DNA of 64,000 nt, taken from positions 310,001 to 374,000 of the forward strand of contig JAECYW010000021.1 of assembly GCA_023014335.1 (NCBI GenBank), read 5' to 3'. Below, one piece after another: positions 9,667-21,095 of this stretch; the first letter of the stretch is position 1, and every line of letters starts with the position of its first letter. Source of the DNA: Galerina marginata. Lineage: Eukaryota > Basidiomycota > Agaricomycetes > Agaricales > Galerinaceae. The notes under the pieces are model-generated. The model saw only the letters and a list, made by a program, of their open reading frames with translations, was not told the origin of the DNA and did not search any database. The translations under genes were made by a program, and so were the position numbers.

Positions 9667-10147
9667 CACTTAGAGGCGCTTTTGTTTTAACTCCTTCAAC
9701 TCTAATATGCCTCGATTCTCATTTTGGCTGTCGCGGTTGCCTAACGTTCAACCATGTCCGTCCATTACCATGTCCGTCCATCATTTGAATTTCATCCCAC
9801 CTTGCTGTTTGTCGTTCGTTCTTTTGCACCCTTGACGTTGTTTGAGACCCTGTTCACCTTCCATCTGTTCCCTGGGTCGCAGCATCGCGTCTCCTATGCA
9901 GTGGAAAAGCGAGGGACATGCCTCTAGCTGTTCTGGCAAGGACGCTTAGTGCGTCTACTGATGTTTGCAATTATTTCACCAAAGAGGTGACTGTGATTGA
10001 GGAGGTTTGTTTGAGAGGAACTGATCAATTTTATTTGACGAAACAAATTCAAACTTCTTTTGATTTCTTGCTTGTGGTCCCTCAATATGGTTTCCTTGTG
10101 AATCGGGTGGACTTGATCGGCTTAGCGAACCCTTTCCACTCCTGTCA
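9667..10147. other. Intergenic
   Basis: mS37 3' flank. Direct repeat CATGTCCGTCCAT occurs twice in tandem near 9750-9785. No coding segment is supported. Confidence 0.5.
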
Positions 10148-10387
10148 TGCCCCTGGAATTCGATGCGTTCATTGGAGGTAAGCACGCGATTTCGATCCGT
10201 CACCTGAATTTCATACTCCCTTTCCTTCTCTGTAAACTTCTGGTTCGCCTGCCATGCCATGTCTCTAGCACTTGCGACTGCGGCAGAGTGTTTTCCGTCC
10301 ATCCTCATTGCGACTGGCCTGGTATCCGGCCTTTTACAGATGTGCCTACACGTGCCCTCAAATACTGGGTATACCTCATGTTTATAG
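10148..10387 (+). CDS. Possible spliced microprotein with one membrane segment
   Basis: ATG at 10148 opens MPLEFDAFIG. A good donor (GTAAGC at 10179) and an acceptor (CTCTAG ending 10268) join it to ALATAAECFPSILIATGLVS GLLQMCL and a stop at 10387, about 48 residues in all with a hydrophobic segment. No family is recognised. An opposite-strand frame of 110 residues (10308-9976) is also open, and at most one is likely real. The evidence is only splice-site quality and composition. Confidence 0.28.
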
Positions 10388-10493
10388 CGAGTTGAGCCAG
10401 AGCCGTCTGTATTTATAACGCAGATACCACGGACAAAAGGACTCCCATTGCTGAACTAGACTTCCCAGGACAGGCGTCACTGGGTAGGTGCTA

Positions 10494-12500
10494 ATGAGTA
10501 CGCAGGCTCAAGCTAAAGAGAATCTAACTGTATTTTGGGATTGGGGTCAGTGGCTTTGGTTGCGAGATTTTGTTGGTCGACATATCTAATCTCATACCTT
10601 ACTCTCAGATACCACCCGATCCAGTGCGAGCACAACAGTATCAACGTACGATGTTGTGAAAAACGTCCGAGCGGCAGTGGCCCCACTCGGGGCTATAAAA
10701 GCCATTCGTGCGTATAGCGACTTCGGTGGGGCAGCTCTCTCCAGGTCAACCAGTGTTCGTTCGGAACTCTCTTCTTCCGGCGTTACTCTGGTCGACTGTC
10801 CGGGTGAGGGCAGAAAAGAGCTATCAGCGAAAATCATGATTGGTCCGTCTTCATGTCAATAGTAAACTGGAATAACACTTACTTACTTCAATCTTCCAGT
10901 CGATATACTTATTCATGCATGGGATCACCCACCCCCACACACGTTTGTTCTCATCACTGCGGACCGCGATTTGGCGTACGCTGTATCCTGTCTCCGCATG
11001 CGCGACTACGGAGTCGTCGTTGTATCCCCTGCGACTGCACACCGAGATTTAACTGCCCAGGCGACTGCCCAGTTGGACTGGAGTAGGGTTGTATTGGGGA
11101 TTCGTGGCGGTGTTTTGGATGAGGAAGACTTTCCCGACCCCCTTCCAGAGCCTAAAGAACCGCCTACCTCGCAACCCAGACAGCAACCCCCTGAACCATC
11201 CTTCAACGGGACTCACTTTGCGTCTAGCTTCCGAAATGCAGGGTCCAATGACACAGGCGACAACAACGGCGATCGACGACGCGAACCTCCAGTTGAGCTC
11301 CGCGATCTTCCTGCTCGTGGTCGTAAAAATTCTATTTTTTCGACTCATTACGATCCCCGAAAATTCAATGTTTTCGGAGATTATTCGCAGGAATTTAGGA
11401 CCCCAAAGACCAGAACACACTCCTTTGGTCTTGGAGATGGCCCACTATTTCCACGCCCAAGCGAGAGAGCTGACTCCGCACCTCCGAATATTCAGTATGG
11501 GACGAAGCTGATGCCTGGTTTGCCAGCATATTCATCCCCAGGAGAGAAATTCATGGAACCGGGATTTGCGCAAATCTCATCAAAAGGGAAGGAAAGGGAG
11601 TTGGAGAAGTTCGACCAGTTTGAGCCTGAAGGTATTGTGCCCGAGTTGCCATTGGAATTTCCGACACACATTGCGTATTCTGGTTCGATTTTTGAACCAT
11701 TCGGGGAGTCGAAACGGCCCTTTCAAGCTATGTCTACATCTCCACCATCTGCGAACAAAGTTCCTGGACGAGCGTCGTCGATTTCCTCTTTATCCACAAA
11801 CAGTTCAGGCTTCTCGATGTTGAACCATGAAGAGCCTGAGCCGTCAACCGCTCCAACTTCGGCTGAGCCCCCATCAGTCTCTGACAAGAGTGACATCACT
11901 GTTAAGGCTTCCACATCCGAGGACACCACGACTGAGCGCAAGGCATCGAATTCAATCAGTACACCAACCGCTTCGCGCAGGAATTCTGAAACAGCGCTTG
12001 CTGCCCCTAGCGTCCTTCCCAGTGCTGCTGGTTTACCAGCAAAGGAAACCGAGCCTGTTCACCCACCTCTCAGTCATGCCTCCAGGAAACTGGAAGACGT
12101 CACCACCGTTTTACAACCATCAATCAGTGCCCTAGCGCCGGCGCCAGCGTCAGCATCTCCACCTATCCCTTCCATGCCAGTTGGTATTCAACAGAAACCC
12201 CGCGTTGACATGAAACCCAGTCATTCAACGAGCGCAAAGACTAGTACTGCTGCTGTTCCTCCTCCCGTCCCTCCTCAATTTGCAGTTTTAGTTCAGGTTC
12301 TTCGTCGAGAGCAGCGTGGTAGTCAATCGGGTGGCGTTTCCAAGACAGTACTTGGAGCAGCGCTTCTCAAGCAGGATCCTACAGTCTACAAGCAAGCTCG
12401 GTGTTCAAAGTTTGGGCCATACATTGCTGCGGCTGTCAGCGCAGGAATAGTCCGAGATATTGCCAACAGCCATGTCAGCCTTGTAAGTCAGTATGCATGA
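10494..12500 (+). CDS. NYN-domain protein with C-terminal LOTUS/OST-HTH domain (copy 1)
   Basis: Exons 10494-10545, 10609-10842 and 10900-12500. The N-terminal NYN (PIN-like) RNase fold reads TVFWDWD, KNVRAAVAPLGAIKAIRAYS, SELSSSGVTLVDCP...GRKELSAKIMIDIL and FVLITADRDLAYAVSCLR. The acidic residues expected to bind metal (FWD, the D after KIMI, ADRD) are present. A Ser/Pro-rich, probably disordered linker of about 350 residues follows. The C-terminal domain (QFAVLVQVLRREQRG, then SKFGPYIAAAVSAGIV) is winged-helix LOTUS-like. This NYN plus LOTUS layout recalls MARF1/limkain, which acts on RNA. The 3' end is uncertain, as a GTAAGT near 12484 could begin another intron. A paralogue lies 5 kb downstream beyond MSH2. 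Confidence 0.8.
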
Positions 12501-12803
12501 TTTGGGGTTACTGTTGGTCTCGCTCTACAATCTTTTGGCGTCGTTCGTTCGATTGGCCGGTTGTCGATACCCTGTATATATCTTGCCAGAGTAATTTATG
12601 CGACTTGGGTCTGTTTCTTTGCTTTGTATGCAACCACCACCTCGGCTCTGTCACCTCTTTGAGCTAACACCTAATGCACGGTTGATATGAGCAAAGCGCG
12701 ATGTCACGCCACGTGAATTATTGTCACGCGTTGTTTGACGCATAAACTTGAACTCGAGTAAGTACACCACAACCACTTGAAGATTCTGTACATAGCCTAC
12801 GAA
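12501..12803. other. Intergenic, NYN copy 1 to MSH2
   Basis: About 300 bases with no supported gene. It may contain a terminal exon of NYN copy 1 and must contain the MSH2 promoter. Confidence 0.5.
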
Positions 12804-15800
12804 ATGTCCCAAATGTATGGAAAAGAGAAAGACACAGAGCGAGATGCAGGTGTGTTAATACCCTATGCCTCCAAGTCGGTCTCCCTTGCTTCATATTCTC
12901 TATTTCAGACCCCGCAGATCCTGGATTCATAGCGTTCTTTTCTAAACTCCCTTCAAAATCGCCAGACTCTGGAACTCTTCGACTATTTCACCGTACCTCT
13001 GGCGACGCTTTCTATGCTGCGTATGGACCAGACGCTTTATTCGTTGCTCAGCACGTCTATCACACCAACTCTGTCATCAAATACTTAGGTGCTGGCGGTC
13101 GCTCGGCTGGCCTTCCCAGTGTTTCTTTGAAAACTTCAGTTGCGCACATGCTGCTGCGAGATGCCTTAACTACAAAGCAGTTGAGGGTTGAAATCTGGGT
13201 TCCGGAGGCTGGGCAGGGAAAGAAGTGTGTCAAATTTCGCCTGGACAAAGAGGTAAGCAGGTCCAACTCAATCACCAATAATTCGTCTCAAATGTCACAG
13301 GCTTCCCCGGGAAACCTGCAAGCCGTTGAAGACCTTCTTTTCGTCAATTCTGACTTCGTTTCTTCCCCTATTGTGATGGCTATTAAAATAGCAACCGCAC
13401 CCGTTAGCGAATCTAGCTCTCAAGCAAAGTTAAAATCTGTGGGCGTCGCATTTGCCGACACAACTAGTCGAGAACTTGGCGTTTCAGATTTTATTGATAA
13501 TGACCTCTTCTCAAACCTCGAGGTGATGTCTGGCGCCAATAATGTTGCTGAGGATGCTTATTTTCTTGATTTTTCAGTCCCTTGTGATTCAGCTGTCAGT
13601 GAAAGAAGCTATTATCCCTACTGGTACAGCTTCTGGTACCACAGACCGCGATATCGACCTTAACAAACTGAAAGCTGTCCTGGATCGCTGTGGCGTGGTC
13701 GTAAGTGAACGAAAACCAAGTAAGTCGAAACGAATACAATCCCTTGGAAATTTATCTGATCATACCTTAGGTGAATTCACTGTGAAGTCTCTTAATCATG
13801 ATCTCCCCCGCCTGTTGGAAAGCCCGGCGTCATCAGCGTCATCTGTCGATGCTAGTGCTACAATCCGTGAGTTGTTGCCGCGTCCACTGGCTTCATAAGC
13901 CTTGAATAACTTTCATTCAAGCTCAACTGGCTCTATCTACTGCCCCGTCCGCCCTTTCCGCGTTGATTCTTTACCTGTCCCTTCTAAACGATCCAACAAA
14001 TCATGGGATGTACAAGATACGAACGCATGATTTATCGCAATACATGAAACTAGACGCTAGTGCCCTGCGAGCATTGAACTTGGTAGAAGCATCGAATAAA
14101 ATGGTTTGTCTCTTCATAATGTGCCATCGATCAGAAATGAAGTTCTTGTCAGGCATCAAATCAAAACACCACTTTGTTCGGCGTTTTGAATAAGTGCAAG
14201 ACAGCGCAAGGCGCTCGACTCCTAGGAACGTGGCTGAAACAACCACTAGTCAACCTACATGAAATTCGTATGTACACAAATCTCCAGGACAAGTACATTA
14301 TTCAATCTTCCTCTAGACGAGCGTCAAAACCTCGTCCAAATCTTTGCTGAAGACACAGATACTCGAAGAACACTTCAAGTTCGTTCCATTCTCCCTGAGT
14401 GTTCTGCGGTCGGACTTATCTTCATGAATAACAGGACGAATATTTGAAGGCAATGCCTGATCTACATCGAATCTGCAAAAGGTTCCTGAAATCCGTGGCA
14501 ACATTAGAAGATGTCGTACGCGTTTATCAAGTGGTCCTTAAAGTAACTATAGGCGGTTATCTGTTCCTTCAATTACATTAATTATGTTATCGCAGCTCAC
14601 TGGCATGGTTGAATCACTGAGCCAAACTCAAGTAGACGAAGAGAACTCCTCCGCCTTATTGAATGAAAGATATTTGAAAGATATTAAGGTTCGGATACCG
14701 TGTGGCCGTGCGTGTGTGCACTCACTAACGCCGGTAAACATTTAAGGAATGCGAAACTAACCTTGAGAAATACGGAGAAATGGTCGAGCAGACTTTGGAC
14801 CTGAAAGAACTCGACAATCATAATTATGTCATCAAACCAGATTACGATCCTCGCCTACAAGAGCTCGCTCAAAAGTTAACAGAGGTCTGACGAACTGATA
14901 ATTCGCTGGCTGCACAGCACTGAGCATGTCTTCTAGGTCCGCGACGGTCTCGATAAAGAACACCGCCGAGCTGGTGAAGACCTCGATGTGGAATTGGATA
15001 AGAAACTTCATCTCGAAAACAATCAAGTTTATGGATACTGCTTTCGACTGACAAAAAATGTAAAAGATCTCACCTCGTAATATAATCACCCTGACATCAT
15101 AAAACATTAGGATGCAAAAAACCTTCCCAAACGCTATATTGAGCTAGGCACAAACAAGGGCGGTGTTTTTTTCACGAATCCACGTCTCAAGCAACACGCA
15201 GAGGATTTCAAAGAGCTCTCGACAACATACGCAAGGACTCAGAGCGGGCTGGTCAAAGAAGTGATACAAATTGCCGGTAAATTTCTCTGCTCGATATTCC
15301 CGAACTAAATCTGACACCACACTCCACCCAAGCTACTTATGTTACTGTGCTCGAAACGTTGAACAATATAGTGGCACATCTTGATGTCATTCTCAGGTGA
15401 GAAAACACCATTGACTGGTATAGTTTACACCTCTTGAAAATACCCCAGTTTTGCCCATGTTTCTGTCAATGGCCAGTACGTCAAGCCGTTGGTCGAACAA
15501 AAAGGCAAAGAGGACTTCGTATATTTCCTCGCCTTGTTTGACATATATTTATGCCAGGATCGAGCAGCCTTATCTTGAAGGAGGCAAGACACCCTTGCCT
15601 GGAGATGCAAGACGGGATTGACTTCATTCCCAACGACGTTGAAATGATCAAAGGTGTTCTAACTATGCACTGTGATCATTCGCTGAGGCTGATCATACGC
15701 ATCCCTAGATAAAGCCCAATTTCAGATTATCAGTGAGGAATAATCGGACCTTTTCGAACAGATATTGACTCCTTCTATCCTCAAGCCGGGCCGAATATGG

Positions 15801-16994
15801 GTGGAAAGTCAACCTACATTCGCCAAGTAAGCAAAACGACTCACCTGTCCATATACAAACAAGTGACTCCGGAAATAGGTTGGTGTTATCGTCTTAATGG
15901 CACAGATTGGCTGCTTTGTGCCATGTACCAGCGCTCAGCTACCAGTTTTCGACTCCATCCTTTGTAGGGTGGGTGCAGGGGATAGCCAGCTGAAGGGCGT
16001 CTCCACGTTTATGGCAGAAATGCTTGAGACCGCCACAATTCTTCGGGTCAGTTGGGAATATAATACTGCTGAATAGCCATTGGCTGATAATGACACTTTT
16101 GCCTAGTCTGCAACTAGTGATTCGCTGGTCATTATTGATGAGTTGGGCCGGGGTGGGTTTTATCTTCATTATCGTTGATACGTCCTGTTTTCTCATTTTT
16201 AAACAGGGACCTCGACGTATGATGGTTTTGGCCTTGCCTGGGCAATATCTGAGTAAGCTATCTCTATACTCTACTCATTTCCTATGTCTTACCCGTTCTT
16301 TATAGACACATAGCATCACAAATCCACGCATTTTGCTTGTTCGCGACCCATTTCCATGAGCTAACTAGCTTGGACCAGCAAATACCGCACGTCAAGAACC
16401 TGCATGTTGTTGCGCATGTCACAGAGACTCATAAAACGTCCCGAGACCAAGACATAGCTCTCTTATATAAGGTCGAGCCTGGTCAGTTGCTATTCTGAGG
16501 TTTTTCTTTACCATTCTAACCCATGCTTCAGGGATCTCTGACCAAAGCTTTGGTATACACGTCGCGGAACTTGCAAACTTTCCTGAGGATGTCATAAAGG
16601 TCGGCCCACTTCATAGCCATAAAATGCTGTCATTAATAGACTTCTTAACCTGCATCAGCTTGCGAGAAAAAACGCCAGGGAATTAGAAGACTTTACTGAA
16701 GGTTATTGATTATCTTTTCTTGCCTTTTGACTGGCTGAAATTGGTTAATCAAATGTAGCAGAGAACCCCGACAAGAATTTCTCTCCAGATGTTATTGAGG
16801 ATGGAATCAGCACTATGAAGATGTTCTTCCAGACCTGGTCATCTTCAAGAAGGCAGGATGACGATGAAGATATTGACATGGAGGACGACGCCTCGGCACA
16901 GGACCAGCTGGCCATCCTCAAAAAACATGTCAGCGATTTACAACCATTAATTCAAGGTAACCAATGGCTACAGTCGATAATTACAACGCTGTAG
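12804..16994 (+). CDS. MSH2: DNA mismatch repair protein MSH2
   Basis: Nuclear MutS homologue that pairs with MSH6 or MSH3 to recognise mismatches. The gene has about 20 small exons. Blocks matching MSH2 along its length: [14 protein letters not shown] and [10 protein letters not shown] (mismatch-binding N-domain), KASPGN-like [60 protein letters not shown] (lever), the clamp region, [12 protein letters not shown] with IDFIPNDV, the Walker [14 protein letters not shown] (near 15795), IDELGRGTSTYDG (Walker B and signature), [11 protein letters not shown], and [16 protein letters not shown]. The stop at 16992-16994 follows [15 protein letters not shown]. With splicing, all blocks join in frame, so the gene looks intact. 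NYN-LOTUS paralogues flank it on both sides. Confidence 0.95.
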
Positions 16995-17648
16995 GCCACA
17001 TCCTTGCCTTCGTCTTGGGATTGAAAGCCCCATGCCCGTGTTGGGTTGTCAAAGTTGCATGCCCACTGAACGCTTCCAATTACCGAATGGTTGGCTTCAA
17101 AGTGCTAGATACAATGTGTTTGTATGTACACCATGCATACCTTGTTTCCATATCTCTATTTTGTTTGTGCAATGTGGAATGAAACTAGATAAATTTTGCC
17201 ACGCATGTGCACGACAGCGCAATAGAGCATAAAATATCTTCAACAGTGCGCTTACGGTAATTGATGGGTAATTTACTCGGCGGGATTTTGGGTGGTAAAA
17301 TGCATATCACTTGGTATTGCCAGGCAAGCCGGGTACATTTTGAAAATGTGGTAGAGAGCGGGGAGTTTCTTGAAAATCGGTGACGCGACGGTGTATGCTC
17401 AGTACCTTCGCCGAGGAAAATTCTTTTGGGTACTTTAAATTTTAAAATTACCGTTAAATTACCCCCTTTGCCCAACGGCCCCCGGGCCCTTTTTTAAATA
17501 AATTTCTTATCACGCCCATGTCAATTAGAGTAAGTTCAGGTCCCAAAACGACGTTGTGGGTTTCACCATTCAACCCAGTTGTCTTCTCCCTTTTGTTTCC
17601 CTCGCCAATGGCACTGCTGTAAGCAGCACTCCCTTCAATACTAGTAAT
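16995..17648. other. Intergenic, MSH2 to NYN copy 2
   Basis: About 650 bases with no supported coding sequence. The stretch around 17430-17510 is AT-rich with homopolymer runs (TTTTTTAAATAAATTT). Confidence 0.5.
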
Positions 17649-19410
17649 ATGCCAGGCTTGGAAGATGCTGTTATATTTTGGGACTATGGTACACCCTTTG
17701 TTCTTTCAAACTGGGATCAGTACTAACGACTGACGTTCGACTGCGAATTATCAGAAAATTGTCCCGTGCCTTCCAATACCTCAGGCTACGTCGTAGTCGA
17801 CAATATTCGCTCCTTGGTCCGGCCATATGGTAGTGTCAAGTCGTTCAAAGCATATCTTGAAATTTCAGAACAGATTCCTTTGACCCTCCGTTCAGAATTG
17901 CAATCATCTGGAGTTTCCTTAGTCGATTGTCCTCATAATGGTAGGAAGGACGTTGCAGATAAAATGATCATCGGCGAGTAAAAGTCGTGATATTCATTGT
18001 CCTTTGGATTTTTGGCTGAAAGAAAACTTAGTTGATATGCTCACCCACGCCATCGACAACCCTGCGCCGTCGACAGTAGTACTGATCACTGGTGATCGCG
18101 ATTTTGCGTATGCTATGTCTATTTTGAGGCTTCGACGGTATCTTGTGACGTTGATTACTCTGCCGAAAGCTCATGCAAGCTTGAAAGTCCAAGCGTCAGT
18201 TTGTTTTAATTGGAACAACCATGTTTTAGGCCCTACCGACATATCTACAAGGGAGTTTAATAAGCCAGGATCGCTATCCTTTCAAGAAAGGACACCAGGC
18301 TGGGACCCAGTTGTCTTGGGTTCGCCTCATAGTCACAGGACGGAAAGCATGGATCGTAACGAACGAGTCGATAGGGCTCAAAACAATTCGTACCGCCGCA
18401 CAAAAGAGGTCCACATCTCATTTGGCTTCCGATGATTCCTTGAAGTATCCAGACCTGGAACGAAATGAACGAAAATTGACCACATCTGTGGATGCTGGAC
18501 CGTCGGGGATGCAGAATGGGACACCACCGTTTGTCCCTTCCCACACATTGCCTTCAACACTCCCCCCACGAGCTGGCCATGGTACAAACACTTTACCTCT
18601 TACCCGAAGTGGCGCCGGGTCGTCCATGATCATCCCCCATTCTCGCACATTATCTACATTCACCCCACAGGCTGACTCAAGTTCGCCACACATCACTCAA
18701 CTTGAAAACTTTGAGGAGTCATATAAATTGGCAGACACCGCCACACTTGCCCATATGTCTAGCTCGGATAACAAGTCAGATTGTAGAGTTAAGCCGACCA
18801 TTTTTTTAGAAGATGAAGGTCAAGTTCCACGACCTTTGAACCTGTCCCGAAAAAATGAACCGCCTACTTTTATTCCTGCCGTTGAAGTACTTCGTCCTTC
18901 TGCAAACAAGCCATACCCGAACCAACACATCTGGGACCCATCACTTTCGTTCCGCCCAGCTTCCGCCCCATCTTCCTTGCCGGTATCGTTTCCGCCATTC
19001 ACAGCCGCGACACCAACTACACCAATACCTGTAATCACGGGCCCGAAAACCTTTGTATCGTTTCCACAGCCCTTGGTTCCTCAGAGCCTTGCTTCTAATT
19101 CCTCTCAAGGAAGTACCAATAATGGTCTTACTAGTTCTGTTATTCAAGCCAAGCCCGCTATTGTCACCCAGTCAATTTCAAGGTTTTAGTTCGAAGTTTA
19201 CAATCTCATCGGTTGAAAGGAAATTACCTTCCACAACGTTCCATTATTTCCATCGAGATCGCGAAAAACGGGTTGACTTATAAGAAAGCCGGAGTCGAGA
19301 AGTTTGGGCAGTATGTTGCACTGGCCGAACAGCTGGGAATAGTCGAGCTTGGAGGAAGGGAAGGTGGGGCATGGATATCCCTCAAACCAGATTGGTACGA
19401 TGCTTCATAG
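17649..19410 (+). CDS. NYN-domain protein with C-terminal LOTUS/OST-HTH domain (copy 2)
   Basis: Starts at the ATG at 17649 (MPGLEDAVIFWDYENCPVPS). NYN blocks: VVDNIRSLVRPYGSVKSFKA, RSELQSSGVSLVDCPHNGRK, DVADKMIIVDMLTHAID and VVLITGDRDFAYAMSILRLR, with the acidic positions kept. After a Ser/Pro-rich linker the C-terminus is a LOTUS-like domain: NFKVLVRSLQSHRLKG, KFGQYVALAEQLGIVEL and AWISLKPDWYDAS. The third exon is reached through a GC-AG intron (17974-18031). Two more frame changes are needed in the linker, near 18317-18373 and 19110-19163. Both can be met by short introns with weak donors (GTTCGC, GTACCA), but could instead be lesions. It is a clear paralogue of the gene at 10494. Confidence 0.75.
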
Positions 19411-19512
19411 TAGCAGTCGCTCGTTTTTGTCACCTAGTTTTTCTGTTTTGTATAACCAGTGCTGTACCAATTCTTCCCAGATTTTGAAGTTACTGCATAA
19501 TTTATCCCCTCC

Positions 19513-20745
19513 TTATGTTATCGGATAATCTAGTGATGTCCAAACTCGGACAATATCGTCTGTTGCCTCTAAACTTTCAACAAGCTCCTTCACCTTCGCC
19601 CTTACGTCACCCTCACTGGGGGAGACCGATCTACAGGGACATAAGCGATTTCTGCTGATTGTATGGTGGATTTTAATTTTGACTGTGCATTCCCTATAGC
19701 TTCTTCTAATGCCGCCAAAGAATGTGGTTCACAAAACATCTGCAATTTCACGATGAGCCACAGGCATCCTACTGACCCCAGGTCGAAAACTTACCCAAAA
19801 AGAAGGATTGACTTCAGAAGGAGCCTCTGACTTGGGCACTTCATCCACGTCTACGGCACCATTTTCTATGGCAACTCCCATAAGCTTGTCAAGAGCTTGC
19901 GAGGGGTTGTCTAAGGACACAGTCATACATCCGCGACGACTAAACATGAAGTTCACGGGAGTCATATGTGCACTAAATTCTGAGATATTGAGCCTCAATC
20001 GTAAAGGGAGGAAATATGCTTGATAGTCAAACCTATGGGACGTGAGGACCTCTCGAACATTGTGAATCGTACGGTTTGTATTATCGGTTACACATTCGCT
20101 GTAAATATATGTAAGCAACCACTGATGTAACGCGGTCGAAGGTGACTTACATGACGAGGCCAACTGATTTATAGGCAAGAGCTTCATATAGCAAACGTTC
20201 ACCTGTCTGGTCTTTGCGTTTCACGCACTGGATGCAGCGTTTCCCGAATCAGTAAATGGTTTGTGGCGATCACTAAGATCGTACATTGGCCAGAGCCTTT
20301 TCTATGTTGTCCTTCGGAACACCCTGTTCTTTGGCCTTTTTCAACACAGTCGCGAGTTGAACGTTCTTTTCCGGGTCGACGGAACCGCCCGCTGTTAAGG
20401 AGCAGTGGCAGATGTTCAGACACTTGCACATCACATACGACACGAATCACTAACTTCTGGCCGCAATGGCAATTTCCTAATAGCCAAACGTCTTAGCCAA
20501 AACACACCACGAAGAAGGGTAAGCCGTACACGATTCACTTTTGTGTAGAGAACGCTCTTCTGTGCATCATTGGCTCCTTTTTTATCTTTGATTTTAGACC
20601 ACTGTTAGGACTGTCATTTAAGTATCTGCCCGAAAGCCGCCTGGTGGCGACTAACTTTATTATGCCCTGACTGCCTGGGATGCTGAGTGAAAAAGGAACG
20701 TGATAGAGATAGTCGTAAGTATGGGCGAAAGAGAAGGTGGTACAT
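19513..20745 (-). CDS. TACO1: TACO1/YebC-family mitochondrial translation factor (apparent frame break near the C-terminus)
   Basis: Begins at the ATG at 20745 with an Arg-rich mitochondrial presequence (MYHLLFRPYLRLSLSRSFFT). Then SGHNK joins across an intron to WSKIKDKKGANDAQKS, the invariant YebC N-terminus. Next come GGSVDPEKNVQLATVLKKAK, EQGVPKDNIEKALAN, LLYEALAYKSVGLVIECVTD, NTNRTIHNVREVLTSH, and the FMFSRRGCMTVSL / AIENGAVDVDE C-domain. The family helps mitochondrial ribosomes, notably for COX1 synthesis. At a run of five G (plus 19618-19622) the frame shifts: as read, the protein ends soon after at 19602. One base more would continue SEGDVRAKVKELVESLEATD, then DIVRVWTSLDYP, to a stop at 19513, which is the normal family ending. 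Confidence 0.85.
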
Positions 20746-21095
20746 AGGTAAGTACATAAAGCGAACCTGAACTTGCACTTATTGATGGGGCTGACGGTCC
20801 GATATTTCCGAGCACAGCAACATCCATGACCAACCGACATCATATATGTACTAGTAAACGTTGATTGGTAGAGTCTGCAAGCACTAGTGATTTTCTTCCG
20901 ATTACATAAAGAAAATACTGGATACAGCGACAATATTACAGGAATACCTAAAAGAAATATCGCATCGTAGAAACTACAAACAGACCACAGCGGCTTCGCG
21001 AGTAGATTAACCCAAATCGTTATGATCATGAAGGCGAGGGTAGAGAACTTAAACGTTTAATTATTCTTCATGGTATAGCTAGAAAAGCTGTGGAT
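20746..21095. other. Intergenic
   Basis: About 350 bases between the 5' end of the TACO1 gene and the 3' end of the SulP gene. An open frame crosses part of it but has no recognisable protein. Confidence 0.5.

Noticed and set aside
15425..15720. MSH2 seems to stop at LPGDARRD near 15620
   Set aside because: That is the wrong frame. The adjacent frame reads [18 protein letters not shown] and [12 protein letters not shown], and splices in frame to the Walker A exon, so the gene is intact.
20535..21029. A 164-codon minus frame upstream of TACO1
   Set aside because: It overlaps TACO1 exon 1 in another frame. Splicing SGHNK to WSKIK gives the true YebC start from the ATG at 20745.
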